Assembly (NCBI GenBank): GCA_013373205.1
Contig: JABXIG010000006.1
Coordinates: 31,240 to 95,239 of the forward strand
Length of the DNA: 64,000 nucleotides
Direction: 5' to 3'
From: Methylocystaceae bacterium
GTDB lineage: Bacteria > Pseudomonadota > Alphaproteobacteria > Rhodospirillales > Terasakiellaceae
In this document: piece by piece, positions 7,823 to 16,269 of the stretch
Layout: every line of letters starts with the position of its first letter
How positions within the stretch are numbered: the first letter of the stretch is position 1
Notes under the pieces: generated by a model
Databases searched by the model: none
What the model was told of the DNA's origin: nothing
What the model saw: the letters and a program-made list of their open reading frames with translations, nothing else
Position numbers and translations under genes: made by a program

Positions 7823-8550
7823 ACACGACCAACACCATAAAAACCCGCAATCCGTTTTGGGCGGGCACACAAGAAGCAATCCCGTTATTGGGGGGCTACA
7901 TTCCGGTTGCCATTTCTTTTGGGCTGGTATCTGTTCAATCTGGTTTTAGCGTGCTTGAGACCGTGTTGATTTCGACCCTTGTTTATGCTGGGGCTTCACA
8001 GTTTCTGTTTGTCGCGATGATCGCAGCCGGGGCACCGCTTTGGCTGGTGGCCATTATGACCATGTTGATCAATGCACGCCATCTGGTCTATGCCCCGAAT
8101 ATCGCAATCTATCTACCGCCAAGTAAATGGTGGCCTTGGTTGATGCATGGGTTGACCGATCAGATCTTTGCCCTTGCCCATACCCGCATGCCACATATGG
8201 CCGAAGAGTCCCGTTTGGGTTGGTATACAGGCGCAGCTTTGCTTGCCTGGATGAGCTGGATTTTCGGGACAGCCCTTGGGGCGGTTGCGGGTGAAGAATT
8301 GACCACACGCTGGCCTTTGTTGGGCGAGGTTATGCCCTTTGCATTGCCGGCCCTGTTTTTGGTTTTGTTGGCCCCGCGCTTTAGTTCACGATTATGGACC
8401 CTGACACTGATTGTCACCATCACGCTTGCGTTTGCGTTCAAACTGTCAGGCTATCCCAATGCCGCCATTCCTATGGCAGCGGTGTGTGGGGCGATTGTGT
8501 ATCACTTAATGAAAGGTGTGTTGGGACAAGGGAGCAAACACGATGGATAA
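7819..8550 (+). CDS. azlC: Branched-chain amino acid exporter, large subunit (AzlC family)
   Basis: A 243-residue inner-membrane protein with about six to seven hydrophobic helices. The segment GAQEAIPLLGGYIPVAISFG-like start (AGTQEAIPLLGGYIPVAISF) and TMLINARHLVYAPNIA are hallmarks of AzlC/LIV-E permeases, which work with AzlD to export branched-chain amino acids or analogues. It overlaps the regulator by four bases and azlD by eight bases, giving a tight three-gene unit. The substrate is inferred from the family only. Confidence 0.9.
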   Translation: MNTTNTIKTRNPFWAGTQEAIPLLGGYIPVAISFGLVSVQSGFSVLETVLISTLVYAGASQFLFVAMIAAGAPLWLVAIMTMLINARHLVYAPNIAIYLPPSKWWPWLMHGLTDQIFALAHTRMPHMAEESRLGWYTGAALLAWMSWIFGTALGAVAGEELTTRWPLLGEVMPFALPALFLVLLAPRFSSRLWTLTLIVTITLAFAFKLSGYPNAAIPMAAVCGAIVYHLMKGVLGQGSKHDG

Positions 8551-8881
8551 TAGTCTTTGGATCACGTTGATTTTGTGCGCTGTCGCCACCTTGATGATGC
8601 GCATGCTCCCATTAATCTGGATGCAGCGTCATCTGGCCCGGCGCAAAGCCGCACAAGCGGTGGAAGACATGCCCACATGGTTGAGCGTCTTCGCACCGGC
8701 TATGATTGCTGCCATGTTTGGCGTGTCTTTGATCCCGTCTGATCCGGCGGCACTGGACAGCTGGGTTGCGACCGCTGTGGGATGTATTGCAACCGTTGTC
8801 GTGTGGTTTTTCACCCGATCTTTGGGCTGGCCGGTTTTTATTGGGGTTTTGAGTTACGGCGTAGTTTTTGTGCTGGTGTGA
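8543..8881 (+). CDS. azlD: Branched-chain amino acid exporter, small subunit (AzlD family)
   Basis: A 112-residue protein with about four membrane helices. It begins LWITLILCAVATLMMRMLPL and contains VEDMPTWLSVFAPAMIAAMF, matching the AzlD partner of AzlC. ATG 8543 is chosen because GGGAG (8529-8533) precedes it at suitable spacing; a GTG further upstream has no site. The gene overlaps the azlC stop by eight bases. It ends three bases from the convergent thioesterase gene. Confidence 0.9.
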   Translation: MDNSLWITLILCAVATLMMRMLPLIWMQRHLARRKAAQAVEDMPTWLSVFAPAMIAAMFGVSLIPSDPAALDSWVATAVGCIATVVVWFFTRSLGWPVFIGVLSYGVVFVLV

Positions 8882-8883
8882 TC

Positions 8884-9354
8884 TTAACCAGGGGACATGG
8901 TGTCGGGCATTTTAACCGCAATGACCGTCCCTTTTGCACAGACCTGATCACCAGAAGACAATGTGATATCGACAACCACTTTTTTCTCTTTGATCTCGCG
9001 GATTGTGCCACGCAGTTCCAGTACATCTGAAATCGGAGTGGGTTTCATAAAGTCCACATTCAGATTGGCTGTCACAAAGCGCAGGGCTGGCAGGCTGCCG
9101 GGTTCGCGATTTTCTGCGCGATAGGCGGCAGCTGATGCCGAGCCTGTGCCGTGGCAATCAATGAGTGAGGCTATCAGGCCCCCATAAACAAATCCGGGCA
9201 GTGCCGTATGTTCAGCACGTGGTTGAAATTGGGCGACGGTTTCATCACCGTCCCAATAGCTTTTAAGTTGGAGACCATGGGGATTGTTTCTGCCACAACC
9301 ATAGCAGTGACTGAGGTCGTCCGGGTAACTGTCCTGAAAAGCTTGGTTTGTCAT
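8884..9354 (-). CDS. Hotdog-fold thioesterase (PaaI/YigI type)
   Basis: A 156-residue single-domain hotdog protein. CYGCGRNNPHGLQLKSYWDG at the N-terminus is typical of a subset of acyl-CoA thioesterases with a CxxC motif. The central GFVYGGLIASLIDCHGTGSA is the active-site helix region, and TPISDVLELRGTIREIKEKK follows. It probably hydrolyses an acyl-CoA; the chain length is unknown. It stands alone, convergent with azlD and downstream of the small FNR-associated gene. Confidence 0.85.
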   Translation of the reverse strand: MTNQAFQDSYPDDLSHCYGCGRNNPHGLQLKSYWDGDETVAQFQPRAEHTALPGFVYGGLIASLIDCHGTGSASAAAYRAENREPGSLPALRFVTANLNVDFMKPTPISDVLELRGTIREIKEKKVVVDITLSSGDQVCAKGTVIAVKMPDTMSPG

Positions 9355-9373
9355 AGGGGTCCCAATTCTGAAA

Positions 9374-9487
9374 TTAGCCTGAAATCATGTCGCCAAGGAA
9401 AAAGACCCATATGAGCATGAAAATGCCCAAGGCCATCTGGACAACAGGGAAGCTTTCGCCAAAGAAAAGTTTGTTGAAACTGCTCAT
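9374..9487 (-). CDS. 37-residue single-pass membrane protein
   Basis: A short gene with ATG at 9487, a good ribosome binding site (AAAGGA, about 9495-9500) and stop at 9374. The product starts MSSFNKLFFGESFPVVQM and continues as one hydrophobic helix ending GDMISG. A perfect FNR/FixK-type site lies 62 bases upstream with a matching -10 box, which supports a real, oxygen-regulated gene. Small subunits of respiratory complexes are often this size, but I do not recognise a family. A longer in-frame start upstream has no ribosome binding site and would overlap the promoter. Confidence 0.65.
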   Translation of the reverse strand: MSSFNKLFFGESFPVVQMALGIFMLIWVFFLGDMISG

Positions 9488-9520
9488 GATGACATCCTTT
9501 CTATACATTTGATTATGATT

Positions 9521-9564
9521 GTATAAAAGAGAATGCCTGTACCTTTCATTGATAATTATCAATG
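9521..9564 (-). promoter_or_regulatory. FNR/FixK-type site and -10 box
   Basis: CATTGATAATTATCAATG (9547-9564) is an 18-bp perfect palindrome containing the exact FNR-family consensus TTGAT-N4-ATCAA (9549-9562). On the minus strand TTATAC (9526-9521) lies where the -10 element of a class II FNR promoter belongs: the site centre is about 41 bases from a start near 9514. A Fur-like reading (GATAATTATC) is also possible but fits less exactly. Confidence 0.7.
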
Positions 9565-9581
9565 GCGTACAATTAGTTAAA

Positions 9582-10724
9582 TTAATATCCATTGGATGTC
9601 AAAATACTTTCAACAGAGCTGCGCCAAGTATCTGAATATCGAAAGGCACGTTGTTGCAAGGCATTGATTTCAGCCTGAGACATATTCTGATCCAGAAGGA
9701 CCATTTCACCAGAAAAGACTTGTGGGACAAGATTGCCTTGTCCGTTTTGGTCAAAGGCAATCGCATCAGCCATGGCAACACCATTGTCATCATTCATCCG
9801 CATAACGGTGAACTTGAGGCTACCTTCAGCCAATGCGGCCAGTTCATCGCCACCGCCACCCCAGCCATTGACGGATACTTTATCTAACATGTTACTTTCT
9901 TTTGCGGCATCGATCACCCCAAGGGCGATATCGGTTGAACAGGCAAAAATAAAGCGGGGCAGTTTTTTGCGCGAAATAAGATGAAGGGCGGCTTTTCTGG
10001 CGCGTTCACGGTCAAAATCCAGATAATAGGACATAGCTACCGTTGATCCATGTGACGCTTTCACGATATTTTCAAACGTGTCGCCCCTTGCGGTACTGAC
10101 AAACCCATGGGATCCATAAAACATTGCATATTCGGTTTTTCGGGGGAAAAGCGCCATAAACTTTTCCGCCAGCATTTCGCTGCCAATTTCATGATCGAAA
10201 CCGACATAGAAAAAGGGCTGATGATCACCCCAGCTTTTAACCGGACGGGTTGCGTTCTGTATGATGATTTTGGGACGACCCTTTTTGATCAGATTTTTTA
10301 GGGTCATTTCGTGGCGGACCGCATCCAGTGTAAACACCAGATAATCCGGATCATGGGCCAGAGCCTCATTAATCTGTTTTTCCTGTAACCTAATCTCACG
10401 GGCGGGTTTGGTGAAATAAGGCCGGATTTCATAAGGAAGCCTATGTTCACGCAAGCGTGCTTCAAATGAGGATACGCTTCTGCGCCAATAATCGCTGGCC
10501 TGAATACCGGGATAAATGATGGCGACTTTCAGCGGGGCTTTGTAAGAAGCAAAAGGGCTGTGGACTGTCTCTTTGACATGATCGCTGAAACGGTCTGCAA
10601 TTTCTTTTTGTTTGGGGTGAAGCTGCATAAATTCCTGATAGGAATAATAGTCACTTAAGTGCGATTCTGCTTGGGAAGAAACACTCCAAAATAAGAGAAC
10701 AAAAAGAAAGATCAACTTATTCAT
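9582..10724 (-). CDS. luxP: LuxP-like periplasmic autoinducer-2 binding protein
   Basis: A 380-residue type I periplasmic binding protein with signal peptide (MNKLIFLFVLLFWSVSSQA). Segments match remembered Vibrio LuxP closely: YYSYQEFMQLHP, YPGIQASDYW, VGFDHEIGSEMLA, RGDTF, ACSTDIALG, NGWGGGGDEL and TVMRMNDD. Residues corresponding to the AI-2/borate contacts are all present: Q75, S77, W80, N157, R213, S263, T264, D265, W288 and R309. In Vibrio, LuxP signals through LuxQ; no LuxQ-like kinase gene is adjacent. ATG 10724 is preferred over GTG 10730 because AAAGGTG then has normal spacing. A ribose-type sugar receptor is the alternative, but the pocket match argues against it. Confidence 0.85.
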   Translation of the reverse strand: MNKLIFLFVLLFWSVSSQAESHLSDYYSYQEFMQLHPKQKEIADRFSDHVKETVHSPFASYKAPLKVAIIYPGIQASDYWRRSVSSFEARLREHRLPYEIRPYFTKPAREIRLQEKQINEALAHDPDYLVFTLDAVRHEMTLKNLIKKGRPKIIIQNATRPVKSWGDHQPFFYVGFDHEIGSEMLAEKFMALFPRKTEYAMFYGSHGFVSTARGDTFENIVKASHGSTVAMSYYLDFDRERARKAALHLISRKKLPRFIFACSTDIALGVIDAAKESNMLDKVSVNGWGGGGDELAALAEGSLKFTVMRMNDDNGVAMADAIAFDQNGQGNLVPQVFSGEMVLLDQNMSQAEINALQQRAFRYSDTWRSSVESILTSNGY

Positions 10725-10915
10725 AACCACACACCTTTAACAAGCTGCATCCCAGCAGCTTTATTATTCTTTAAGGGGGGTCAAATAACTATAACACATT
10801 TGTGACGATATACATTCTTTAAATTGTATCTATGCGAATAATGATCATGCTTTATCTTTTTCTTAAATAAGGCGAGTGTGATATATTCAGGCTTCAGGTT
10901 TGCACGGAGCATATG

Positions 10916-11980
10916 ATGGGGATTGAAGAACTGGTGGATACCTTTGGCGGGCCGCAGACGACGGCGCTGGGGGGTATTTTGATCGGGATAATCTTTGGGT
11001 ATTTTGCCCAACGTAGCCGTTTTTGTCTGCGTGCGGCGGCCATCGAATTTTCCCGCGGCGCTTTGGGGGAAAAGCTCGCCATCTGGTTTATTGTGTTTTC
11101 AACGGCTGTTATCGGCACACAAAGTCTGATTTTATTAGATGAAATGACGGTCGATGAAGCGCGTCAACTGGCTTTGCCCGGCTCCTTATCGGGTGCCCTT
11201 GTCGGGGGCTTGTTGTTTGGAAGCGGGATGATTTTGTCGCGGGGGTGTTCGTCGCGTATGTTGGTTCTGTCAGCCAATGGTAACTTACGATCTTTATTGA
11301 CCGGACTGGTCTTTGCTGTTGTGGCGCAATCATCCTTGCGCGGGTTACTTTCACCTGTTCGCAGCGAAGTTGCGTCTTGGTGGTTACTTCAACCCAGCGA
11401 GCTTTCGATCCTGCATAAACTGGGGGCGGGGCCAGGTTTCGGTATTTTAATCGGCTGCATTACTTTATGCGGGGCCCTGTGGATTGCACGCAAACGCACC
11501 ATTGCCCATAAGGTCTGGCTTGGGGCGGTGGTTGTCGGGGCAACCGTCCCTTTGGCGTGGTATTTGACATTTTCAGTGGCCGGGCTTTCTTTTGATCCGA
11601 TTCAAGTAGAAGCTCTGAGCTTTAGCGGACCATCGGCAGATACGTTAATGTTGGTGATGAACCAGCCCAAACCTGAAATGGATTTTGATGTGGGTCTGAT
11701 TCCCGGTGTTTTCTTTGGCTCCTTCATCGCGGCCTATCTGGCGAAAGAGCTCAAGCTTGAAGGGTTTGAAGGTGGTCATTCAATGAAACGTTATATCGTC
11801 GGGGCCGCGTTTATGGGGTTTGGCGGTATGCTGGCAGGCGGTTGTGCCGTAGGCGCCGGGGTGACAGGGGGGTCCATCTTCACCGTCACCGCCTGGACAA
11901 CCTTGTTTATGATGTGGATCGGGGCGGGACTGACTGACCTTGTGGTGGATCGTAAGCAGTGGATTTTACAATCCCTTTAA
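10916..11980 (+). CDS. YeeE/YedE-family sulfur compound transporter
   Basis: A 354-residue polytopic inner-membrane protein with about nine to ten helices. Family motifs appear in both halves: GYFAQRSRFCLRAA, SRGCSSRMLVLSANGNLRSL and GGCAVGAGVTGGSIFTVTAW, including the conserved cysteines seen in thiosulfate transporters of this family (TsuA/YedE). The second of two adjacent ATGs (10916) lies six bases after GGAG, the first only three, so the second is chosen. Its 3' end overlaps the convergent HD-GYP gene by four bases. Thiosulfate or a related sulfur species is inferred as substrate. Confidence 0.88.
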   Translation: MGIEELVDTFGGPQTTALGGILIGIIFGYFAQRSRFCLRAAAIEFSRGALGEKLAIWFIVFSTAVIGTQSLILLDEMTVDEARQLALPGSLSGALVGGLLFGSGMILSRGCSSRMLVLSANGNLRSLLTGLVFAVVAQSSLRGLLSPVRSEVASWWLLQPSELSILHKLGAGPGFGILIGCITLCGALWIARKRTIAHKVWLGAVVVGATVPLAWYLTFSVAGLSFDPIQVEALSFSGPSADTLMLVMNQPKPEMDFDVGLIPGVFFGSFIAAYLAKELKLEGFEGGHSMKRYIVGAAFMGFGGMLAGGCAVGAGVTGGSIFTVTAWTTLFMMWIGAGLTDLVVDRKQWILQSL

Positions 11981-14961
11981 CCCAGATAAGGGGTGATATC
12001 CACCTCGTCAATCTGTTCAGGACGTAAGAACTTATTGGCATAGTCTTTATAAATTCCCGATGTTAAGAACAGATCAAACAATTCCGCGTCGATATGCTGA
12101 TCTTTCTTGAAGAAGCTTAAGATTTTAATCGACTCGCTTAGGGTCTTGGCTTTTTTATATGGGCGATCCGATGCGGTCAGAGCTTCAAAAATATCGGCAA
12201 TCGCCATGATACGAGAGGGAATGGACAGGTCCGCTGCACTTAATTTGCGTGGATAGCCCGTTCCGATCATGGTTTCATGGTGGGTGCCGGCATATTCCGG
12301 CACACGTTTTAAATGATCTGGCAAGGGAAGCTGTTCCAGCATGGCGATGGACTGCATGATATGTTCGTTAATCTTGAAGCGTTCTTCTTCATTCAATGTG
12401 CCACGCTGAATAGACAGGTTATAGACCTCGCCCTGATCATAAAGATTATCTGGCACATCTAGCTTAAAGCCCCGGTCGGCATAGAGTTCTTTGACACCTT
12501 CGTTGCGGGGGAAGACATGAAACGCTTTGTCATCCAACAGATATTCCAGACATTCGCCATGGGGTTCATCGACATATCGTTTGTCTTCTTCATGGGAGAG
12601 ACCGACATGAATATCAAAATGACGTTTCCACTGAATTTGCGCGATTTTCTTTAAGCGTTCGATGGAGGCATCGGACATGAATTCGCTGCCGACATTACAT
12701 TCACCAATAAAGGCAAAATCATCGAAAAGCTGTTGTCTGGTGGTATCAAATTCTTTTGCGGCACTTGCTTCATCTGTACCGTCTGCTAGGGCTTCCAGAT
12801 ATGTAATGCGGGCATCGCGTAGCAAGACTTCAAAACGGGTGCGGACCTCGTGGATGCGGTTATAGATGGTTTCCAGCTTGGTCGCTTTATCGACCACGTA
12901 TTCCGGGGTGACCACCTTGCCACAGTCATGCAACCAGGCACCAATTTCAAATTCGCGCCATTCATCATGGGTTTCAAAAGCAAAATCAGCAAAGCTGCCG
13001 TCTGTTGTCTCGCTGGCTTTTTGCGCTAACATGATGGCCAGTTCCGGTACACGTTCGCAATGACCACCCGTATATGGGCTTTTTGCGTCAATTGCGCCTG
13101 CGATCAATTGGATCAAAGCATCCATCAGCTCTTCCTGTGCGGCTAGCAATTGCCGATTATAAAGCGAGGTTGACGCCTGCGCGGCCAGGGCTTCGACAAA
13201 AGGTTGGATATCCTGACCGAAAGCGACATATTCATCGGCATATTTTTCTTGTGCATTAATAATTTGCAAGGCACCGATTACTGCGCCCCCTCTTGGCTTT
13301 AAGGGCACGGTCAAGATGGATTTGGACTCATAACCCATTTTTTCGTCAAACGCTTTAGGTCCAGTGAAATCGAAGCGTTTTGAACTGTGCACATCTGCAA
13401 TATTTACCGATTCTTTGTTATGGACGGCATAGCTTACGACATTGCTTAAGTTGGGTTCCCCATTTTCATGATAAAGGGGAATACCGGGGAAGTTGACTTT
13501 CTTGCCCGAGGTCCCACCATAAACCATGCCCAAGGTGTCATTTCTAAAAATCTTAAAGTCTAGTTCCTGATTATCATTGATGACATAAAGCGAGCATCCA
13601 TCCGCATTGGTCAGATCTTTTGCCCCGATCATGACCATTTCCATCAGTTTATCACCGCTTTTTTCCGAAGACATGGAAATGCCAAGTTCCACCAGTCTGG
13701 ACAGTTTTTCCTGTTCGGTTTTCAATGCTTCTGTTTTTTCACCCAGACTGGTGCTCATGTGCGAAAAAGACTGGATCAGATCATCAAATTCAACGATGCG
13801 CGATTCTTCAATCTTTTCTACATCAAAATTCAGGTTCCGCACTTGTTCAGCCGCAGCTGTCAAATCGGTTACTTTTTTCGATAATCGTGAAGCAAAGAGG
13901 AAAGAAAACGGAATAAATAAAAATAGGGTGGCAAGACTGACGATCAGGATGTTTTTTTGAAAAGCTGTGAAAAATCCGGAAAAATCCTGTGTCGGGGCCA
14001 TAGTTGCCAGATAGAATTTTGTTCCCTGAATGGAAATAATATCCTTTTCGACAAAATAGGAATTTTCCTCAAACTGGAATTCCTGCATTTTGTTGCTTTC
14101 CAGTTCTGTCCAGATCCATTTCAAGGGGATTAAAGCCGTGTCAGACAATTGGCTCAACGGTTTCATTAAAACGTCAGCTGATAAGGCAGGCGATAAGGCC
14201 AACACATGGTTATTCTGATCCAGCAGACCCAAAATACCATTTTCTGAAATTTGGATTTGGGCCAATTCTTCTGCTAAGCCATCAAGGGTTAAATCGACCC
14301 CATAGACCCCATCTGCGCCGTCAATGATCCGTGATGCTGTAATGCCTGGTTGTTGCAGGGAATTAAACCAGTATGGTTCGGACAGGCTGGTGTCTTTCAT
14401 TGTCAGGGCTGTTTTATACCACGGACGCTGTGACGGGAAATATTGGGGGTCGCGCTCTGTGTGCTGACCTAGCTTTTCCAGATTTTGGTCCAGAAATGCC
14501 CAATGTTGCAGACGTGGTGCCCCAGGGGGGATGGCGCGCACGATCCATGCGGTTTGATCCGGTGCCTTGTGCCGTTTCAGAATATTTTTATCACCGCGAA
14601 CGGCAATCACCTGAAAAAAACTATCGTCTTCAAATCCATAATACACGGAATAAAAAGAAGGGTTTTGTGCTAGAGTCTCGATTAGAAATGGCAGACGTGA
14701 AGCATCCAAAAACTGTTGGGGTAACGTCCAGGCCTGATCTTGTTTTGCCCCAATGGCAGCATTGGTAAAGGCAAGGTTTAACAGGCTATTGACCGAGGTG
14801 AGCGCATGATTGGTTTTGCTGTCAAAAGACTGTTTCGCCAAATCATTGGAAAAATGTGATGTTGTTGTCCAAAAGAGGGAAGAAATCGACCCGCTGACCA
14901 AAATAACCATCAAAATCATGATGGCGATAATGCTGATTTTAAATTTTATCCGAAACTTCAT
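11977..14961 (-). CDS. Membrane sensor with GAF and HD-GYP domains (probable c-di-GMP phosphodiesterase)
   Basis: A 994-residue protein. A membrane helix (about 8-30) precedes a long periplasmic double-PAS (dCache-like) region to about 330, a second helix (about 337-357), a HAMP-like linker, a GAF domain (about 425-610) and an HD-GYP domain (about 640-980). Catalytic motifs are HCERVPELA, HDCGK, THHETMIGTGYP and ADIFEALTASDRPYKKA, so c-di-GMP hydrolysis is expected. About 170 residues are inserted between HDCGK and the later part of the domain. The ATG at 14961 lies directly after a hairpin that includes its ribosome binding site. The periplasmic ligand is unknown. Confidence 0.9.
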   Translation of the reverse strand: MKFRIKFKISIIAIMILMVILVSGSISSLFWTTTSHFSNDLAKQSFDSKTNHALTSVNSLLNLAFTNAAIGAKQDQAWTLPQQFLDASRLPFLIETLAQNPSFYSVYYGFEDDSFFQVIAVRGDKNILKRHKAPDQTAWIVRAIPPGAPRLQHWAFLDQNLEKLGQHTERDPQYFPSQRPWYKTALTMKDTSLSEPYWFNSLQQPGITASRIIDGADGVYGVDLTLDGLAEELAQIQISENGILGLLDQNNHVLALSPALSADVLMKPLSQLSDTALIPLKWIWTELESNKMQEFQFEENSYFVEKDIISIQGTKFYLATMAPTQDFSGFFTAFQKNILIVSLATLFLFIPFSFLFASRLSKKVTDLTAAAEQVRNLNFDVEKIEESRIVEFDDLIQSFSHMSTSLGEKTEALKTEQEKLSRLVELGISMSSEKSGDKLMEMVMIGAKDLTNADGCSLYVINDNQELDFKIFRNDTLGMVYGGTSGKKVNFPGIPLYHENGEPNLSNVVSYAVHNKESVNIADVHSSKRFDFTGPKAFDEKMGYESKSILTVPLKPRGGAVIGALQIINAQEKYADEYVAFGQDIQPFVEALAAQASTSLYNRQLLAAQEELMDALIQLIAGAIDAKSPYTGGHCERVPELAIMLAQKASETTDGSFADFAFETHDEWREFEIGAWLHDCGKVVTPEYVVDKATKLETIYNRIHEVRTRFEVLLRDARITYLEALADGTDEASAAKEFDTTRQQLFDDFAFIGECNVGSEFMSDASIERLKKIAQIQWKRHFDIHVGLSHEEDKRYVDEPHGECLEYLLDDKAFHVFPRNEGVKELYADRGFKLDVPDNLYDQGEVYNLSIQRGTLNEEERFKINEHIMQSIAMLEQLPLPDHLKRVPEYAGTHHETMIGTGYPRKLSAADLSIPSRIMAIADIFEALTASDRPYKKAKTLSESIKILSFFKKDQHIDAELFDLFLTSGIYKDYANKFLRPEQIDEVDITPYLG

Positions 14962-14967
14962 ATGCCC

Positions 14968-14997
14968 CACGCTCCCTACAAACGTATAGGGAGCGTG
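14968..14997 (-). promoter_or_regulatory. Hairpin sequestering the HD-GYP ribosome binding site
   Basis: The arms CACGCTCCCTA (14968-14978) and TAGGGAGCGTG (14987-14997) pair perfectly over 11 bp with an 8-base loop. On the mRNA (minus strand) the 3' arm contains AGGGAG, the only Shine-Dalgarno sequence before ATG 14961. No T tract follows, so it is not a typical terminator for the upstream metZ gene. It could restrict translation of the HD-GYP gene or insulate it from metZ. Confidence 0.55.
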
Positions 14998-15049
14998 AAC
15001 TACATTCTGATAGGTGTAAAGTTAAATTTAACTCTACATTGAAATTTGA

Positions 15050-16240
15050 TTATCCAAAGACGACTTTTGATGCACGTACCAGATCGTCTTTCAAATCTTC
15101 GGCATCTTCCAGACCGACGGACAGGCGTAATAAACCATCACCAATGCCCAGGTGTTTCTTTTCAGCCGGGTCCACTTTGGAGTGAGTCGTTGTCGCCGGA
15201 TGGGTAATCAGAGATTTGCTATCTCCAAGGTTATTACAAATCTTAATCAGTTCCAGTGCATTTTCAAAGGCAAAGGCCTGTTTCTTGCTGCCGTCAATTT
15301 CAAAAGACACCATAGGACCACCACATCCCATCTGGTCCATCGCCAGTTTATGTTGGGGATGGCTGTGCAGGCCGGGATAATTTACTTTGCGAACACCCTT
15401 TAGGTTTTCCAAGAATTTGGCAACCAATGTGGCATTTTCACAATGTTTTTGCACGCGCATTTCCATGGTTTCCAGACCTTTAAGCTGGGTCCAGGCGTTA
15501 AACGGACTCATAGATGGGCCGGTGTTGCGGAAATACGGCATGATTTCGTCTTTGAGCAAAGCTTCGTCATTAAACAAAACCGCCCCGCCCATGGTCCGTC
15601 CCTGACCATCAATGTATTTTGTGGTGGAATAAGCGACAATATCCGCGCCGAATTCCAGCGGTTTTTGCAAAACAGCTGTGGCAAACACGTTATCCACAAT
15701 GACGCGCGCACCAACTTTATGGGCCAGATCACAAACCGCTTTCAGATCGACGATCTCTAGCGTTGGGTTGCTGGGTGTTTCCAGCAGGATACAACGGGTT
15801 GGTTTGCTCAGGGCCGTTTCCCATTGGTTCAGGTCATGACCATCGACCAGTTCGGTTTCAATGCCGAACTTGGGCAGGATAGTGTTGATAATGTGCAGGC
15901 AGGACCCAAATAACGCACGTGAGGCGACCACCCGGTCCCCGGCTTTTAATTGTGCCATCAGTGCCATATTAATGGCTGCCATGCCGGTGGCTGTGGCCAG
16001 GCAATAGTTTGCCCCCTCGATCATCGCCATTCGTTCCTCGAACATACCAACCGTGGGGTTGGCAAAACGGGAATATTGATAGCGTTTGATCTCTTCCTTA
16101 AAGGTTGCTTCTTGTTCTTCGGCTGTTGCGTAGATATAGCCGGATGTCAGGTACAGACCTTCACAGGTTTCATCAAAAGCAGAACGACGTGTACCGCCAT
16201 GCACCAATTGGGTGCTTGTGCGCCAGGTCTTGTTGCTCAT
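15050..16240 (-). CDS. metZ: O-succinylhomoserine sulfhydrylase
   Basis: MetZ (396 residues) is a PLP enzyme forming homocysteine from O-succinylhomoserine and sulfide. Features are LVHGGTRRSAFDETCEGLYL, YSRFANPTV, ATGMAAINMALMAQLKAGDR and the PLP lysine in VAYSTTKYIDGQGR. The early segment GLYLTSGYIYATAEE fits MetZ rather than MetB or MetC. The ribosome binding site AAAGGAAG precedes ATG 16240. It is divergent from tldD, and its leader can form alternative hairpins. Confidence 0.93.
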   Translation of the reverse strand: MSNKTWRTSTQLVHGGTRRSAFDETCEGLYLTSGYIYATAEEQEATFKEEIKRYQYSRFANPTVGMFEERMAMIEGANYCLATATGMAAINMALMAQLKAGDRVVASRALFGSCLHIINTILPKFGIETELVDGHDLNQWETALSKPTRCILLETPSNPTLEIVDLKAVCDLAHKVGARVIVDNVFATAVLQKPLEFGADIVAYSTTKYIDGQGRTMGGAVLFNDEALLKDEIMPYFRNTGPSMSPFNAWTQLKGLETMEMRVQKHCENATLVAKFLENLKGVRKVNYPGLHSHPQHKLAMDQMGCGGPMVSFEIDGSKKQAFAFENALELIKICNNLGDSKSLITHPATTTHSKVDPAEKKHLGIGDGLLRLSVGLEDAEDLKDDLVRASKVVFG

Positions 16241-16269
16241 GACTTTCTTCCTTTACGTAACGTCAATTA

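Noticed and set aside
9549..9562. Fur box reading of the palindrome at 9547-9564
   Set aside because: The core GATAATTATC resembles part of a Fur box, but the exact FNR consensus and the spacing to the -10 box fit FNR better.
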